From contig CM026421.1 in NCBI GenBank assembly GCA_014871385.1, forward strand, positions 26,158,752 through 26,222,751: a DNA stretch of 64,000 nucleotides, given 5' to 3'. A program made the position numbers and the translations under genes. The stretch's first letter is position 1; every line of letters begins with the position of its first letter. Source of the DNA: Ceratodon purpureus (Eukaryota > Streptophyta > Bryopsida > Pseudoditrichales > Ditrichaceae). The notes beneath the pieces were generated by a model. The model worked only from the letters and a program-made list of their open reading frames with translations. It had not been told where the DNA came from and did no database searches. Below are positions 12,365 to 22,529 of the stretch, in pieces.

Positions 12365-14448
12365 AACCCAGGTCTAGCTCTAGGTTTATTTGGTCTCAAG
12401 CTACATGGTTCACAGCATTAGTAGTCTGAATCTATTGTAGTCTTTCGATTGTTATTATATCTGCAATCTTCAAATGGTGGAAACAGTGTATCAAGATTCT
12501 AGTGGGTATGAATCTGTACTCATTCAGTTTGAGTAGCTGATGCATAGACTGTGGTTGATCCATATTTGAGAGCAGTGTATCTACATTTGTATGGAAAGTT
12601 TCTTGGCTACGAATGGCCTGTAAGAAGAATTCTTGTGGACAATTTGTGTATATGACTATTCCGGTACATTTGTTGTGGAAGGATGAGTATTGCTAGGGAC
12701 TCCCATCTGTGCTTGTCTAGAATGGCAACATCAATTGGTTTTTTCCTCATCTTTGATGGAAGGAGTAATCTTTGATTCCCATTTGGTTGTCGAGGATTCT
12801 AGTACCATATGAGGAGGTATATGCCAGGAAATCTCCTTTTTCAATTATGATGACAATTTTTCTCTAATCCCGTTTTTATCACAAGGTATTCACTTTGTCC
12901 CTTGGTTCGATTTGTCTACATGGTTGATGTAGCTTTTCTGTTGCTGTTTGGCAGTGCAAAGAATCCGAAAGAGTTCACTTAAATTACTATGAAATTCATA
13001 CTGGTCACGGGGACTGTAGGTTTGCTAACGTGTGTGTGAAGGCTTAGGTCCTACTTGGATTGCTAACGTGTCTGTGAAGGTTGCTGCAAGAGTTCTCAGC
13101 ACTGTAGATATGGTATTGTTGTTTGCACCTCGTCTATTCGTTTACTGTACTTAACATGTACTCGACCCAAGTAAGCTAATGCAGACAGATGACCTCGAAC
13201 CACCCAAACCTTTCTGTCTGCTAATACCTTACCACCTGCCTCAACGAGTACTATACTACAATGTGGGCACTTCAAGAACACACTGCTCCCCGGAGTAATT
13301 CTTCCGAGAGGCTTGTCGTTGCATACTGAATGATGCTGCGTCAATAATTTTCATGAGCATTTCCATGGAACCGTGGACGATCGAGTATTCAACTAATTCC
13401 ACCTTTCTGCAAAGTTGCGAAGTGGTAATTGCCGTTTTTCGCGCGAACAGGATGCTAGTAAAATCTCTGGTAATTCCGGTAGACTAGACCAAAGCATTTC
13501 TTTGATGTAAACAAACAGATTTACCGCGTATTGATAATCACCCAATTCCGCAAGGACCCATTAGTTATTTCAAAGTCCTGAGAATCGAAGTAGCACCTGG
13601 ATTAACCGACAAGTAAAGTTCTCCATTTCCAAGGCTTCTATGACAACTGGAGTCAAAGCAGACAGAGTTCGATTGCCACGTTGTAAAGCCTCCACCTCTC
13701 TGACTCCCTCGCCATACTCGCGACGCCCACGCCATATCCACTCTCGACACAAGTGTCTATTCCCAACCCCGATAAAACTTTCATTAAACACAGTGACCCT
13801 CACATCCGTCCCACTCTCAAGTATGGTATCATCTGTCTGCTTTTCTTTAGTCGCAAATATTTCAAGTGCACGGTGACTCATCATTCTCCAATCTCAGAAC
13901 TTGTCTGTAATTTGAAACTTCCCTGCAAGCGATTCGTTTGAAGACAAACTGATTTCCAGGGACGTTAACAATGTTGTGAGTGTGCTCCAAGTCTTTGTTG
14001 CCGCAACGAGGAGCTTTAAATGTCCGGGTACCTGGTATGGTTTCTCATCTCTCATTGTAAGCTGGTTGGATTTACTTGGAAGCTGTTTCTATCGGAGGAG
14101 CACCTGGAGGATTTCTAGAGTTTCGCCTCGGGCGTCAGGCGAGGATTTTGCTGCACATTGATGAGAGGTGCGATTGCATTTTGCTGGCGTTCTTTCTGCT
14201 TTGTGAATAACTTTGCATTGGAGGAGTGAATGTTGTTCTGCTGTTTTGTTGGGCTCTTTTGCGTGATTCGGACCATAGTTTCGTTGGTATTTCGTTTGGA
14301 GACATTGAATTGACTGGCTTGAATCTGAATGCGTTTCCTTCTTTTTGTGTGAATAGACGATCTTCGTCGGCGTTGGGGGTAGGACAGTCGATCGGGCACC
14401 TCAGCCGTCTCCAAGACTGATTCCAACTCTCCTCCCAACTCGACAACC
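12365..14448. other. 3' flank of V-ATPase c'' and 5' flank of rvt gene
   Basis: No convincing coding region. The first several hundred bases are T-rich and probably include the V-ATPase 3' UTR. The last several hundred bases probably contain the rvt promoter and leader; a leader intron cannot be excluded. Open frames near 13.6-13.9 kb on both strands overlap each other and show no family resemblance. Confidence 0.5.
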
Positions 14449-17133
14449 ATGTCGTCATCATTTTCTCAATCGCTGAACTCCATCACTCTTACAAAGCTCC
14501 GTGAGGTCTCGAAGCAACTGTCCGATTTCACCTCCCACAGAGAGATTGTATTGACGTCGCTCAATGTGGCTAGCAGCTCGAGGGAGAGGGTTCAAATCCT
14601 CTTGGATGGCATCAGCGCTTGGCGCAGCGTCGGTGTTAATTCAGACGAGTCATCTTCCGACACCGGAGACTACCTCGTGAACGTCGAGAAGTTTCTGATC
14701 CAGGCTGAACGTGACCCCAGCATTGGCGAGGCGTCTCTGCGTGCGTGGGAGGCCGATTTCAGGACATATCTCGACACGGAGAAGGCCAAGCATGAATACG
14801 CGGAGCTCTTTGGAAGGCTACTGAGAGAGTGGATTGCAAGCCCCACTTCCGTCCCAGAGAAGACAGCAGGCGTCTCCGACGAAGGTGAGATGTCATTGAT
14901 CTCCGCAGACGATACATTTGAGAGAGTTGGGAGGAAGGAGATGCACGAGCAGCGCGCCATGTTCGAGTCGCTTGTCTTCACTGCTAAACAGACCGACACT
15001 GCAGCCATAGTCGCCTACCTCGACGATCTTTTCTCTTCCAAACCTGCTAAAGAGATGCTCGAATCAGTGCGCGAAGGTATTAAATCCTTTGGTGAAGACA
15101 TGCTCCGCAGTACGAAGCTCACTGTCCGTGACCTCGAGCTAGCCATCGCCTCTCTCCTGGTCGCTGACCTGTTGTCGAATGAGAAATGCGATACCCTGAA
15201 GGAGTTCACCCAAAACCCTTCTGTGCTCGCTGAGGTAACAGATGTGCTCAATATGCATCTGGCATCACTCACTTCATGGTCTTGGATCCCGGATGGTGGA
15301 GCTGACGACGCCATCCCCGTGGAGATGCGGAGGCAACTCAATGGGAAGTACAGGGTTTTCATGGACGAGGAGATTCTGCAGGCCATCTTCTTGCACTGGA
15401 TTGGCCTCAAGTGGGCGACAGAATTCAAACACCGTTTCAAGAGCTTCTTCGAATCAAGGGCCTGGAAACTACCAACAAAGCCACTCTCGAAGGTTGAGAA
15501 CGAGAGGCGTGAGTATTTCTTGGGAGAGGATCCTAGAGTATCAATTTGCGGAAAAGGACAGCCCCAAACGATTGATGCAAAGCGACGGGCGGATCACATG
15601 CGGCTGTTCTTCATGAATCAACTGCCGGAGAGCCTGGAGAAGGGGGCAGTTTCGTATGACGCTGAAGACGTGGGGGCGAAGCCTGGCGAGACGACGGCGA
15701 TGGGGATCAAGCAATCGCTTCTTCACATTCTGACAACGGAATGCCTCCTCAACACCACCCTACACAACGAGTTCACCGTTGTGCGTTCTGATTTTGCCTG
15801 GTTCGGCCCGAGCTTACCTCACAGCTCCATTATCACTGCTCTCAGATTCTTTGGCGTTCCTGAGGATTGGCTTATCTTCTTCCAGACATTCCTCCGGGCG
15901 CCGCTCAAGTTCGTCTCAGACGGGCCATCGGCTGCACCTCAAATCCGGAAACGCGGAATCCCAATGAGCCACACTCTAGGAGATTGCTTTGGCGAGGTCC
16001 TGCTTTTCTGCATGGATTATGCTGTGAACCAGAAGGCAGACGGGCTCTTCCTTTACCGCATACATGATGACTTCTGGTTCTGGAACCGGGATTCCACTGT
16101 GTGCGCAAAAGCTTGGCAAGCAATGAGCACCTTCACTCGTCTTGTGGGCTTGGAGTTCAACTACGAGAAGACGGGGTCTGTGTCTGTGGGGCGACCGCTG
16201 CACCCAGATCTTCCCAAAGGGAACATCAAGTGGGGATTCCTGAAATTTGAAGAGTCGGGCCAGTTCGTGATCGACCAAGCCCAGGTCGACGTCCACATTG
16301 ACGAGCTGAAGCTTCAACTGAAAGCCTGCGAGCACTCTGTGTTCGCTTGGGTTCAAGCATACAACAAGTACGTCGCCTCCTTCTTCGTCAACAACTTCGG
16401 CTCCCCTCCTGCTCAATGCTTTGGCCAGAGGCATGTCGACATGGTCATCGACACTCTCCAGCGCATCCACCTTGCTCTCTTCCCGGAACACGGAGGATCT
16501 GTCATTCGATACCTTGCTCATGTAATCCAGCAACGTTTCGGTGTCAGCGACATTCCTCCCGGCTGGTTCCTATGGCCCATGACAATGGGTGGATTGGAGG
16601 TGAAGTCTCCTCTCATCCCGCAGTTTGCCATCCGCGACTACCTTTGCGATGATCCTGTCCAGAAGATCAAGGATGCAGTTGAGGAGGAGGAAGACACCTA
16701 CACCAAGTTGCAAGAGGAATGGAACAGCGGCACCACCACAAAGCCTAACACTTCCAATCGGAGTCTTGTCATAGCGGACTTCCTTCCGTATGAGGAGTAT
16801 GCGTTGCATCGGGAGCAGCGTCTCACGGCATGGAAGGATGTTTATGCCGAGCTGCTGCAAGTGCCACAAGATTATGAAATAGCGCAGGGCATATCAGGAC
16901 CATCGTACCTGAGGACGGAGCTGCATAACCTGCCATCCGACTTCGATGTGGCGGGCGTCCAGAGTATTCACAGTAACTGGTTTGCGATGAATTCGTACTG
17001 GCGGTGGGTTGTTGCTTGCTATGGCAAAGGTGTGGTTAAGAAGTGGGGTGGCTTGGAGGTGGTGAGACCTGGAAGCTTGCCTCTCGGCATGGCAGAGCTG
17101 TGGAAGAGCAGGAAGATGAGGTGGGAGCAGTAA
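14449..17133 (+). CDS. rvt: Reverse-transcriptase-related cellular protein (rvt family)
   Basis: One uninterrupted 894-codon frame; all five complete spliced neighbours have introns. An N-terminal helical, charged region of about 330 residues precedes an RT-like domain. Palm motifs occur in order: motif A VVRSDFAWFG with Asp448; motif B RGIPMSHTLGD (502-512); motif C YRIHDDFWFW with Asp540-Asp541; motif D FNYEKTG with Lys574; then a primer-grip-like WGFLKFEESG. All three catalytic Asp are kept. Between about 370 and 440 lies an extra segment before motif A, as in rvt proteins. There is no integrase, RNase H, endonuclease or gag domain, and no LTR nearby. Known: rvt genes are widespread single-copy cellular RT relatives reported in fungi, bdelloid rotifers, moss and some bacteria; their job is unknown. 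The start at 14449 follows an in-frame non-coding leader and fits plant context (AACCATGTC). Tail-to-tail with the acyltransferase gene. Confidence 0.88.
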   Translation: MSSSFSQSLNSITLTKLREVSKQLSDFTSHREIVLTSLNVASSSRERVQILLDGISAWRSVGVNSDESSSDTGDYLVNVEKFLIQAERDPSIGEASLRAWEADFRTYLDTEKAKHEYAELFGRLLREWIASPTSVPEKTAGVSDEGEMSLISADDTFERVGRKEMHEQRAMFESLVFTAKQTDTAAIVAYLDDLFSSKPAKEMLESVREGIKSFGEDMLRSTKLTVRDLELAIASLLVADLLSNEKCDTLKEFTQNPSVLAEVTDVLNMHLASLTSWSWIPDGGADDAIPVEMRRQLNGKYRVFMDEEILQAIFLHWIGLKWATEFKHRFKSFFESRAWKLPTKPLSKVENERREYFLGEDPRVSICGKGQPQTIDAKRRADHMRLFFMNQLPESLEKGAVSYDAEDVGAKPGETTAMGIKQSLLHILTTECLLNTTLHNEFTVVRSDFAWFGPSLPHSSIITALRFFGVPEDWLIFFQTFLRAPLKFVSDGPSAAPQIRKRGIPMSHTLGDCFGEVLLFCMDYAVNQKADGLFLYRIHDDFWFWNRDSTVCAKAWQAMSTFTRLVGLEFNYEKTGSVSVGRPLHPDLPKGNIKWGFLKFEESGQFVIDQAQVDVHIDELKLQLKACEHSVFAWVQAYNKYVASFFVNNFGSPPAQCFGQRHVDMVIDTLQRIHLALFPEHGGSVIRYLAHVIQQRFGVSDIPPGWFLWPMTMGGLEVKSPLIPQFAIRDYLCDDPVQKIKDAVEEEEDTYTKLQEEWNSGTTTKPNTSNRSLVIADFLPYEEYALHREQRLTAWKDVYAELLQVPQDYEIAQGISGPSYLRTELHNLPSDFDVAGVQSIHSNWFAMNSYWRWVVACYGKGVVKKWGGLEVVRPGSLPLGMAELWKSRKMRWEQ

Positions 17134-17970
17134 CTTTGCGAATCCTTCACGCAGATGTGAGGAAATGAGACTTCTAATTAGGATGGTAGCTTGGAGATGA
17201 TGCCAAGTTCCGAAACAGCGAAATTTTTGAAGAAGTATTCGTGTTGATAGAAACCACTTATGTCCCCTTCCCAAACCAAAGTTCGAAAGTAATGTCAATT
17301 TTCGGATGTCAATTTTGTAATGATAATTGGAGATACTCAATCAATGCTGTGCGGCAATCAGAACGCTCTTGAGTTTTCTTGGTTTTCTCAAAATGTTGAG
17401 TTTCACAAAACCAAATTGTTTAATTTGTGAACTAATTTAAAGTATGATAAATGCCTAATGAAATAAAAAATTGTACTTTGCATTGTACGCTTTGTGTCAA
17501 ATTTGGTAGGGTTTTTCATGCGTACAATGTTTGATGCGAAAACAAAGATCTGGTCTGGAGGAAACTGAAACCATTGCAGAAACTTGCAATGGAAAACATA
17601 GAGCTTTAGGTCAGGTTTAGAGAAATTTGCGAGATCAAAAGAAACGCATGCATCTTGTGGTTCATAAACCAAGAAATTTCCTGATGGAATGGATTTACAC
17701 AAGATGATATTCACTGCTCACTAATCCTATTTTGACAAATATGACAAACCACCTTTCAGCCAACGCTAGTTGACTTCAGTCTGAGGGAGTAAGCCTAGAG
17801 GTCTAGCTTTCACCCAGCCATAGCCAGCGGAACATTCATGATGAACCTCAAATACGCTTCAGAAGACTGGGATGTTGCGATCTCGTAAACGGACATCAAG
17901 GTATGCATTCAAATTTACCTGAAACAAACTCCTTGAATTGCAAGAGTGCAAATTATCAACCTCTTGCATC
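17134..17970. other. Convergent intergenic region between rvt and acyltransferase genes
   Basis: Holds both 3' UTRs. An AATAAA-like hexamer occurs around 17462 on the plus strand, about 330 bases past the rvt stop. No coding region seen. Confidence 0.5.
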
Positions 17971-20900
17971 TCAAGCAATTGGCTCAGGATTAAATACTCC
18001 ATCTGCAAGCTTCTTACTAATGGTCTTCTTGCCCATAGTTAAGCTCTCCTTGAGCCTCCTAGTTGATGATACCACTGGTACTCCATTAGGTGCTTGGGGG
18101 GTACCTTTTGATGAACTAGAGATGCGCCCATTCTTTGCTTTTGTCGATTTTGGAACTTCCAGGGAGTCGAGAAGCGGGGAGGGGAATGGGGAAGGGAAGG
18201 AGCCAGCGCTCTCATTTGGAGAAACAGAGAGCCTGTCTCCTAAATCTGGCCTCTCCTTTCTGATGTGTTTGAGGATATTGGCTTCTGCTCTAGATCCTGA
18301 GCTGGATTCAGTACGCCCTGCGTCAATGCATGCAGGTAGAACATTGATTAGCAATAGTTCTGCTTGACGTAACTGTTCTAGAATAAAGTCCTAGCACTCA
18401 TTCCTTCTAGTAACATACACCTAGGAAGATTGAAAACAATTTAGTGAAGTGAACCTTTGACGAGCTGCATAGTTGGATCTTCTAATAGAATTAGCTCAGG
18501 CGTAAGTTATTGCAATCAATGATACAGACAAGGAATGCAACATTGTGTAGCAGAGATATGTTGAAAACAATGAAAACAATGAAGGACAGAAGGACTATTT
18601 AATTAAAAGTGATCGACCTACCTCCAGTACTCTCTCCTCTAGAGTTTCGGGATCCTCGAGAACCCGAACTTCTTGAACCTGAACTTGTTCGAGGTTTGAC
18701 GATATTCTCCTGACTACCATCTTCCCACACAGCAACCTTCTCGTTCGGGTTAACGACCGAAGTATCAAGGTTACTTCTTTTCAGTGTTTTTACCAGCCCT
18801 TGCAAATTCAATTGCCCAGTTGTATTTTCATCGCCGCTTTCACCTGCGGATGCCTCATAGCCATCAGTGCTATATGACCTTTGGAACAAGATATTAATTT
18901 TTCCAGTCACAGTTGGTACTTCCTTCACCACAGGCACTGCAGCAGGCTGCTCGATAATGAGAGTCGCTGGGCTAGGTGGTACTATTGTCTGGAGCTCAGG
19001 AGATCCCTGGAAGGTCATCTCAGGAGACGCTAGCTGACTTCCGGGGTACGAGCTTCCGGGATAGGAGCTTCCAGGATACGAAGCCCTCATTTCTCCAGAG
19101 AATCGACTTGGACTACACCGGAAACCGTTTCGTACCTCCATTGGCAAAGGAAGAACCATAGATTGAGGGCTCCCATTGGCTGCCAGCAGTATTCCTGGTC
19201 TAGTAGTAGTATTGTTAAGTGTAATATTCGATTTGCCACGACGGTCCTTCATCAACAACCACCTCTCTTTGCCTGTGAGGTAAGGTAGATCATGATGCTT
19301 TCTGCGATGATGATTCCATTTATTTCCGGCTATTGTAATTTCGCCACTCACGTTACGAGAGCTCTCGAGACTGCTGTCAGCTTCGGTCTCTGTGACTTGG
19401 GAGGAGCCTTTGGAGTCGCGCGCGATAGGTCGTATAATATTGGTGGACGTTTCCCTGGCTTGAGCCGCTACCTTGGCAGCCTCCTCGGCGTTCAGACGTG
19501 CCAGTTTCCAAGGGTTGATCCCCACTGAAACCTTCTTCTGAGGCTGCGCTTTTGCTGCTCCGATACTCTTCTTTGCGAGTTTTGCAGGAGAGTTAGACTC
19601 TAAGTCCCCACTGAAGGCCAAAACTTTCTGTTTCGTCATTCAAAGAAGAGAATACCAAGTGAGTAAGCAGACCTTGGGACAGTAGTTTTTCTAAGATGTC
19701 TTGAATCCAGCAGTAGCAACCAGATAAGATTTGCAAATTTCTGCATAAAACAATTGATGGAAAGCTTTTCATACCTGCTGATGCTCTACAAACATGCGTG
19801 GTGGTGTACAGAAAACACCTCTGTGCAGTCCGAGAGCCCCAGCGGAGCTATATCCACTAATCCCTGTTGCATTCGAGCTGGCAGGTGATGAGGTCAAGCT
19901 GTTTAACCCATCGCCTTCTCCGACATCGTGTTCCAAGCCTTGTTCTCTTACTGCCAGAATGTAATCGTACGTCGTAATCCCCTGTCCAAATTCAGCAGTA
20001 GGAGTCATTATATGGGAGTAGAATGCATTGAAGTGGCAAGAAAGTCTTGTGAAATCTATTAAATTGGGTCAGCAAATCAAATTATCACGAAGTTGATAAA
20101 AGGTGTTTAGCAACCAATTTTAAACATTGAGAATATCTTCTTTCACGACAGATGAGTTTGACCTTCTGACCATGTGATGTCGAAACTGCAGAAGCAGCAA
20201 ACCACAGACCAGGACGGAAGCTGTTTTGACACTAACCTTGTGAATTAGAATGAGGTGGAAAAAGAACAGCTGACACAATGGGATTGTTCCTAACATGGCC
20301 AGCAGTGACAGAAACACCTGAACATCCAATTACACAATTAGTGGATCAAGGTTTAATGGCATATTGGTTCAGTGCCAATCAGACATGCAGCTGTGTCACA
20401 TCTCATATTCGTAAGGTGAGCCCGATAAAATTAAAGAACTGCGTCGCATTGAACACATACCACAACTATGATGTAAGGTACTCGGGAGAAGCTACTGCCA
20501 AGTCTGTGAATTATCTCCCTCTCAAAACTTGTTTTTTGTGTGAAGCAGCGAACAAGAACACCAATTCCAGTGCTCCAGACGATAACCAGCTGAAAAGCGT
20601 CAAAGCATTGCAGTGAGTTTTATGTATGAAAAATATGCATACAGGTCTCCTACATTAAGGTCATACTAAACAGAATATTTACATCACATCAACTCATCAT
20701 TTCGACAAGCTATACTTCGAAATTTATTTTTTAGTCTGCATTGAATTTTTCGCAATTAGGATTTGACTCTAAAAATTCTCTAAGTTGACTGGCTAGCGTA
20801 CCAGCAAGAGACACGCCACCATGAGACTCACGAACGTCCTGTAATTCCTCTTTCCGACGCAGTTGTTGAGCCACTGTGATCAGGAAACAAAACTATTAGA

Positions 20901-22529
20901 CGCACAATCTCCATTGACATCACGAGAACAGAACGTGACAAGAAAACTGAGTGCCAAAACAAGGATGTAACGAGAAGGTAGCAGAGATTTATACCCGACA
21001 ATGGTGATCGAATTCATGTACACACTTGTCACAAGCTCTGCAGTGCTTGCTGTTCTTCGATATCTATTAAGGCACAGGTGTAGGTTAAAATATGAGGTCA
21101 AGAGAGGTTTTGAAATCTCACTATATTCAAAAATATAGTGATTTTAATTTGTGAACCAAACTTCAGGATTCGTTTAAGAATACAGATATGACTGCAAAAT
21201 AAAATGACACAATGGGTTCACCACAGACATGGGCCGCACCTCAGCTTCGCAAATGCTGCAGTAAAGCAACTGCTCGTCTGTGTTCTGCTTGGCTGAGTCA
21301 TCCTTCTTACAGCAAGCAAATGGGAGACATAACCAACGAGCACAAGAACTTGAACTGCAAGCTTTTCCTTCGAACTCATCATGCCGATGTTCTAAGCAAG
21401 TGTCAAAATTTGAAAGTGATAGATCCTTCGCCTTTAGAGCTGCTCGCTGCTTGGCTCTCGCTGCCCGTTTGGACTGGTGCACTCCGGGGTCAGCTGGATC
21501 ACATCCAGCACATCTCACATACAGAATAAAGACAGCTAGGACCTGCATAATCAAAACAAGAAAAAAGAGTTACAATATAAGACATGAGCATTTCGAGCAG
21601 ACTGGGAGAATGTGCAATTGTGAACTGATTATCAATGCTACTCAATGGCACTGACGGCATTACATATTAAACACCATCACTAGGAAGAGTTGTCGTGACA
21701 TTATCTCTTCTGGCAGATTTTTAGCCAAGGACATTCACGATGCAAACCATCACTCACCACCGGGGAGAAGGCTGCGTAGATGTGAAACTTGAGCACACTG
21801 CTTCCAACGAAAGGTATGAAGAAGACGTAGAAGGAGAAAGAGAGCCCCGAAAACACAGCAACCGCCACCGTCTGCAAACACACGAGAGTCGTGTGGAAAT
21901 GTTAGTGCATAACTCATGACTTAATTCAGGCACAAATGATGAAAAATCTCTTCTTCAAACCCCGTTCACTGCTTCAATGCCATCTCTTTTGTATGATGTT
22001 TTGATAATCCTAGCTAGCATTCTCAAATTAAACCCCAAAAAGACAACCTTTCTGTGAGCTTACATCATAATTAAATTGGCTATTCTTGCAATCAAATGAA
22101 GACCTAGAGTAGCGTTCAAGCATAATTACGACATTTTGCCAAGAGATGAGGTCCAATATTGGTACACTAGGAATTGCACTGGATTGTTAGAACACCGAGG
22201 TGTCGCACAAAGAAGTTCGAAGTTGAGACACTAATGATATAGTCCAAGAAGTTTGCATTCCTCGGTGTCAAACACCCCCCAAAAACTAGCCTTACATCAT
22301 TTCTCACACATGATAGCATATTGCAAATTGCACCAGGTGGTTTCTTTCCATCAATACTAACACTCCTCGGATGAAAACTACAATGCCAATGTCAGGCTCG
22401 CCATTCACAATCACTCGACATTGTTCATTTTCAATGAATCACAAATGTGGGTGACACCTGACAAGCCTTAGCGTGCAAGAAACGAACCTGGAGAGGATGA
22501 TACGGCAGCTCCCATCCATGGTTTCGCAT
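17971..22529 (-). CDS. DHHC-type protein S-acyltransferase, plant PAT with long C-terminal tail
   Basis: Ten exons join in phase to 789 residues: 22529-22488, 21871-21758, 21542-21240, 21063-20995, 20873-20802, 20589-20461, 20317-20237, 19981-19775, 19627-18622, 18317-17971. It palmitoylates cysteines of membrane proteins. Two N-terminal membrane segments are followed by DPADPG (67-72), the Cys-rich domain and the active site DHHC (172-175), then two more membrane segments. The TTxE motif reads TTYD (273-276), Asp replacing Glu. The N-terminus (RNHGWELPYHPLQ) and the INPWKLARLNAEEA segment after the membrane core match the plant clade of Arabidopsis PAT19-22. The roughly 500-residue cytosolic tail is Ser/Pro-rich with three SYPGS units. 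The ATG at 22529 starts a 14-codon first exon. The membrane it acts on (plasma membrane or vacuole) cannot be read from the sequence. Confidence 0.95.
19039..19083 (-). repeat. Three 15-bp coding repeats (SYPGS) in the acyltransferase tail
   Basis: Three imperfect 15-base units lie in frame inside exon 9 and encode SYPGS three times. The unit length keeps the reading frame. Confidence 0.85.

Noticed and set aside
14449..17133. LINE or group II intron reverse transcriptase
   Set aside because: No endonuclease, maturase or zinc-knuckle domain, no poly-A tail or intron structure; HDD box and segment layout fit rvt better.
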